DNA of 8,330 bases from Candidatus Omnitrophota bacterium (lineage in GTDB: Bacteria > Omnitrophota > Gorgyraeia > Aquiviventales > Aquiviventaceae), in NCBI GenBank assembly GCA_016198915.1, contig JACQHS010000021.1:1-8330 (forward strand). Reading direction: 5' to 3'. Both the position numbers and the translations under genes were made by a program. Positions 5,267 to 8,330 of the stretch are shown one piece after another. Numbering within the stretch: position 1 is the first letter of the stretch; the number at the start of each line of letters is the position of its first letter. Under the pieces are notes generated by a model. The model searched no databases. It saw only the letters and a list, made by a program, of their open reading frames with translations, and was not told the origin of the DNA.

Positions 5267-7451
5267 ACGCGGTGTGTCGGCTGACAAGAATGTCCCGCGG
5301 CCGGCTGCCTTGCGGCGGCCCAATCAGTCCCTCTTGCTCCATGAGATCCAAGATCCGCGCCGCCCGGCCGTAGCCCAGGCGCAGGCGGCGCTGCAACAGC
5401 GACGTCGAGGCCTGTCCGGTGTCCAGGACAAGCTGTTTCGCCGTCTCGTAGAGCTCGTCTTTCTCGGTGAGGAGCGCCGCTTCGGGCTGGCGCTGATGCT
5501 CCATGAGCTGCTCGTTATAGGCAGGCTGGCGCTGCTGTTTCAACACACTCGTCACCCGCTCGATCTCCGCATCGGTCACAAACGCGCCCTGCGCGCGGAT
5601 GGGCTTCGCGGTGCCAGGACGCAAAAACAGCAGGTCCCCCCGGCCGAGCAACTTATCCGCACCGTTCATGTCGAGGATCGTGCGGGAATCCACCTTCGAG
5701 GCGACTTGGAAGGCGATGCGGGCCGGGAAATTCGCCTTGATGACCCCGGTGATGACATCCACCGACGGGCGCTGCGTCGCGAGGATCATGTGCAGCCCCA
5801 CGGCGCGCGACAGCTGCGCGAGCCGCGTGATCGCGCCTTCCACATCCTGGGAGGCGACCATCATCAAATCCGCCAGCTCGTCAATCACGATGACCAGGTA
5901 GGGCAGCGGCCGGCCGCCGTCCTCCGGCTCCGCTTCCCCTTCGGCGGCTGAGGTTGCGGGGGCCGGGGCGCCTTCGGCGGCGCGGGCGTTGTAGGCGTCG
6001 ATGTTGCGCACACCGGCTTTGGCCAGCAGTTGATAGCGCCGCTCCATTTCCTGCACGGCCCAGTGCAGCGCGGCTGACGCTTTCTTCGCGTTCGTCACGA
6101 CCGGTGCGGCCAGGTGCGGGATGTCGTTGAACAAGGCGAGCTCGACCATCTTCGGGTCGATCATCAAAAACTGCACCTGCTCAGGGCTCGCGCGGGACAA
6201 GATGCCGACCAACAGGCTGTTGAGCGAGACGGTCTTGCCGGATCCGGTCGCGCCCGCAATCAAGAGGTGCGGACAGTCCCGAAGATCGGTAAGAATCGCC
6301 TGACCGGAAACGTCTTTGCCGATCGGCAAGGCCAGCACGGAGGCGTGCTGTTGGAAGTCCGGCGTGGCGAGAATTTCTTTGAGATAGACGATGGTCGTGG
6401 TCGTGTTGGGGACATCGATGCCCACGCGTCCCTTGCCTGGAATGGGGGCCACGACGTGACAGCTGGCCGCTTTCAGGACGAGCGCCAAATCATCGGCGAG
6501 CGAAACGATCTTGGTCAGTTTGACCCCGGGGGCTGGCGTGAGCTCATAGCGCGTGACGGTGGGGCCGCGGTCGATATTGGCCACGCTGGCCTCGATCCCG
6601 AACTCCCGCAGCGTTTCCACCAGGACCTTCGCGTTGACCTGCAGATCCTCGGCGAGCTGCCGCTCGGAGATCGGCGGCGGAGAGACGAGCAGCTCCAGCG
6701 ATGGCAGCTGAAAGCCGCCGGGCGCCGGCCGCACCGCGGGCACCGGGAGCTTCTTCGGTCTGGGTTCCACGGCAGGGCGAATGCGCACGCGAGGTGAGGG
6801 CGGCGCCGGCCCGCCTGCGTCCGTCGGCGACGGGACGGCCCCGGGCGTGCGGGAGGCCGCGACGGACTTCGCCTCTCCCGCCGGTGCCGGCTTGGCCCGG
6901 CGTCCCAACGCCGTCTGAATCGCCTTGAGGACGGCGACGAACCCTTGCCCCACGGCCCGCAGCGTCTGGCCGGAGACGATGAGCCACGAGAGCAACCCGG
7001 CGCACAGCGCGGTTAAGATCGCGCCAACCGTCCCGAGGTAATAGCTCCCGGCCCGCGCCAGGAGAAATCCCGCGACCCCGCCCCACGCGGTGCGCGCGGT
7101 GTCACTGGCGTCTTGAAGGGCCAGCAGTGTGCCGGCGCTGGCCACCAGGCACACGACGGCGATCACGAACGACGTCGCGTGGAGCTCAATCGGTCGGGAT
7201 TGCCAGATCCGCCAGGCCCAGAGGAAACACAGCAGGGGAACGAGGAGGGACGCCCACCCAAACCCGCCGCGGCCGAGGAATCCGATCCACGCCCCCACGG
7301 CCCCGCCGAGATTGGCCGACGGGCGCTGCGGGCTGGAGCTGAGCCACCCGACATCGGCCGGGCTGTACGTCGTGAGGCAGAGTGCCACAAAGATGCCGGC
7401 CGCGGCCAGCACCAGACTCCAGACGCGTCCCGTCCATTCCCGCGGGATCAT
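5265..7451 (-). CDS. ftsK: DNA translocase FtsK/SpoIIIE
   Basis: FtsK is a septum-anchored, ATP-driven double-stranded DNA pump that clears chromosome ends from the closing division site and helps resolve dimers. The 728-residue protein has four or five N-terminal membrane helices (within about 10-160), a short Ala/Pro-rich linker (about 182-250, far shorter than in E. coli), the alpha/beta motor and a C-terminal winged-helix gamma domain (about 662-728, with SLLQRRLRLGYGRAARILDLME) that reads the orienting DNA sequences. The Walker A motif is GATGSGKT (400-407) and Walker B is LVIVIDE (519-525). VAPIPGKGRVGIDVPN (334-349), ILATQRPSVDVITG (556-569) and DMNGADKLLGRGDLL (594-608) are further family marks. 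An acidic Ala-rich loop (about 491-513) precedes Walker B. The ATG at 7451 is 9 bp after the pnp stop and lacks a clear Shine-Dalgarno sequence. All catalytic motifs are intact, so it should be active. Confidence 0.97.
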   Translation of the reverse strand: MIPREWTGRVWSLVLAAAGIFVALCLTTYSPADVGWLSSSPQRPSANLGGAVGAWIGFLGRGGFGWASLLVPLLCFLWAWRIWQSRPIELHATSFVIAVVCLVASAGTLLALQDASDTARTAWGGVAGFLLARAGSYYLGTVGAILTALCAGLLSWLIVSGQTLRAVGQGFVAVLKAIQTALGRRAKPAPAGEAKSVAASRTPGAVPSPTDAGGPAPPSPRVRIRPAVEPRPKKLPVPAVRPAPGGFQLPSLELLVSPPPISERQLAEDLQVNAKVLVETLREFGIEASVANIDRGPTVTRYELTPAPGVKLTKIVSLADDLALVLKAASCHVVAPIPGKGRVGIDVPNTTTTIVYLKEILATPDFQQHASVLALPIGKDVSGQAILTDLRDCPHLLIAGATGSGKTVSLNSLLVGILSRASPEQVQFLMIDPKMVELALFNDIPHLAAPVVTNAKKASAALHWAVQEMERRYQLLAKAGVRNIDAYNARAAEGAPAPATSAAEGEAEPEDGGRPLPYLVIVIDELADLMMVASQDVEGAITRLAQLSRAVGLHMILATQRPSVDVITGVIKANFPARIAFQVASKVDSRTILDMNGADKLLGRGDLLFLRPGTAKPIRAQGAFVTDAEIERVTSVLKQQRQPAYNEQLMEHQRQPEAALLTEKDELYETAKQLVLDTGQASTSLLQRRLRLGYGRAARILDLMEQEGLIGPPQGSRPRDILVSRHTA

Positions 7452-7460
7452 CGGGTGGTC

Positions 7461-8330
7461 TCACGCGGCTTGAGCGCGCTTCTTCGAGAGATTGATCCGC
7501 CCCTGCTCGTCGATCTCGATGACTTTCACGCGAAACTCATCGCCGATTTTGACGACATCTTCCACTTTATTGACGTACTTATCCGCCAGCTCGGAGATAT
7601 GGACGAGCCCTTCTTTCCCCGGCAGGATCTCGCAGAAGGCGCCAAAGTTCATGATCCGCTTGACCTTGGCGTTGTAGACCTTGCCCACCTCGACGTCCTC
7701 GGTCAGCGTCCGGATGATCTCCAACGCCTTCTGGGACTTCTGGGCGTCATTGGAGGCGACGGACACGCTGCCGTCATCCTCGATATCGATCGTTGCTCCG
7801 GTCTCTTCGATGATCTTGCGGATCGTCCGTCCGCCGGGGCCGATGACGTCCCGAATTCTCTCCGGGTTGATCTTCAGCGTCGTGATCCGCGGGGCGTACA
7901 TCGACAGCTGGGCACGGGGCCGCTCGATGGCCTTCGCCATGTGGTCCAGGACCGCCATCCGGGCCGGATGCGCCTGGGTCAGGATCTTTTGGATGAGCTC
8001 GACACTGAGCCCCTCGGAGAGCTTGACATCGACCTGCATCGCGGTCGTCCCGAGCCGTGTCCCGGCGACCTTGAAATCCATGTCGCCGACGTGGTCTTCT
8101 AAGCCTGAGATGTCGGTCAGAATCGCGGTGCGAGCCCCCTCCTTCACCAGCCCCATCGCCACCCCGCTGACCGGCGTCTTGATGGGCACGCCCGCATCCA
8201 TCAGCGAGAGCGTGCCGGCGCACACCGTCGCCATGCTGGAGGAGCCGTTCGATTCCAGGATGTCGGAGACCACCCGAATCGTGTACGGAAATTCGTCTTT
8301 CGAGGGGATCATCGGCTCCAGCGCGCGCTC
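7461..8330 (-). CDS. pnp: Polyribonucleotide nucleotidyltransferase (PNPase), C-terminal part
   Basis: PNPase degrades RNA from the 3' end by phosphorolysis and is a core enzyme of mRNA turnover. The window holds the last 289 codons; the reading frame is still open at the right edge, so about 400 N-terminal residues lie outside (family length near 700). Visible in order, counting from the edge: the second RNase PH domain with FPYTIRVVSDI (14-24), NGSSSMA (28-34) and EDHVGDMDFKVAG (78-90), which contains the two catalytic aspartates and the lysine; a KH domain with GPGG (164-167) inside INPERIRDVIGPGGRTIRK; and an S1 domain (about 213-285, with MNFGAFCEILPGKEGLVHISEL). The protein ends soon after S1 with KKRAQAA and has no long acidic tail of the E. 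coli kind that binds RNase E. It is the most upstream visible gene of the minus-strand run; rpsO often precedes it, but this cannot be seen here. Confidence 0.98.
   Translation of the reverse strand, partial: ERALEPMIPSKDEFPYTIRVVSDILESNGSSSMATVCAGTLSLMDAGVPIKTPVSGVAMGLVKEGARTAILTDISGLEDHVGDMDFKVAGTRLGTTAMQVDVKLSEGLSVELIQKILTQAHPARMAVLDHMAKAIERPRAQLSMYAPRITTLKINPERIRDVIGPGGRTIRKIIEETGATIDIEDDGSVSVASNDAQKSQKALEIIRTLTEDVEVGKVYNAKVKRIMNFGAFCEILPGKEGLVHISELADKYVNKVEDVVKIGDEFRVKVIEIDEQGRINLSKKRAQAA

Noticed and set aside
4437..5951. Open frame of 504 codons on the plus strand, antisense to the rodZ-like gene and part of ftsK
   Set aside because: The product is Arg/His/Pro/Gln-rich without domains, while the opposite strand encodes two clear family proteins. 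Long antisense frames are expected in GC-rich coding DNA, where the third-position bias removes stops.
7113..8102. Open frame of 329 codons on the plus strand, antisense to ftsK and pnp
   Set aside because: It crosses two unmistakable genes on the minus strand, and its product resembles nothing I recognise.
134..8330. A defence, mobile, toxin-antitoxin or biosynthetic system
   Set aside because: Every gene belongs to a known housekeeping family, codon and base use look uniform, and there is no direct repeat, transposase, integrase or tRNA target.

Overview
This window is a housekeeping chromosomal segment from a GC-rich bacterium. It is almost fully coding: seven genes lie head to tail on the minus strand (pnp, ftsK, rodZ-like, rimO, pgsA, pgpA, thpR, reading right to left), and one gene, cinA, lies on the plus strand at the left end and converges on thpR. 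No rRNA, tRNA, CRISPR array, insertion sequence or phage gene is visible. Apart from the first 133 bases, no intergenic gap exceeds 22 bases.

The neighbourhood resembles a widely conserved bacterial cluster (in Bacillus, pnp ... spoIIIE ... ymfM(rodZ)-pgsA-cinA-recA; other phyla add rimO, pgpA and thpR). FtsK, RodZ and PgpA without sporulation genes suggest a bacterium of uncultured or deep-branching type, for example Omnitrophota or Nitrospirota. That placement is an inference from gene order and general protein character and is of low confidence.

Layout. 1-133: short GC-rich leader with a perfect 8-bp hairpin and an extended -10 promoter. 134-1369 (+): cinA. 1308-1919 (-): thpR, whose 3' end overlaps the 3' end of cinA by 62 bp. 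1923-2432 (-): pgpA. 2416-3000 (-): pgsA. 3023-4453 (-): rimO. 4464-5255 (-): rodZ-like. 5265-7451 (-): ftsK. 7461-8330 (-): the C-terminal part of pnp, cut by the right edge.

The minus-strand genes are spaced 3 to 22 bp apart or overlap, so they are probably one operon whose promoter lies beyond the right edge. They combine RNA turnover (PNPase), chromosome translocation at division (FtsK), cell shape (RodZ), ribosome modification (RimO), two consecutive steps of phosphatidylglycerol synthesis (PgsA, PgpA) and a 2H-family RNA phosphoesterase (ThpR). cinA appears to have its own promoter.

I found no undescribed defence, mobile or biosynthetic system. The most interesting points are local: a perfect extended -10 element placed so that the predicted first transcribed base is the A of the cinA ATG (a leaderless gene); a ThpR tail encoded entirely antisense to the last cinA codons; near absence of Shine-Dalgarno sequences; and a changed conserved motif in RimO.
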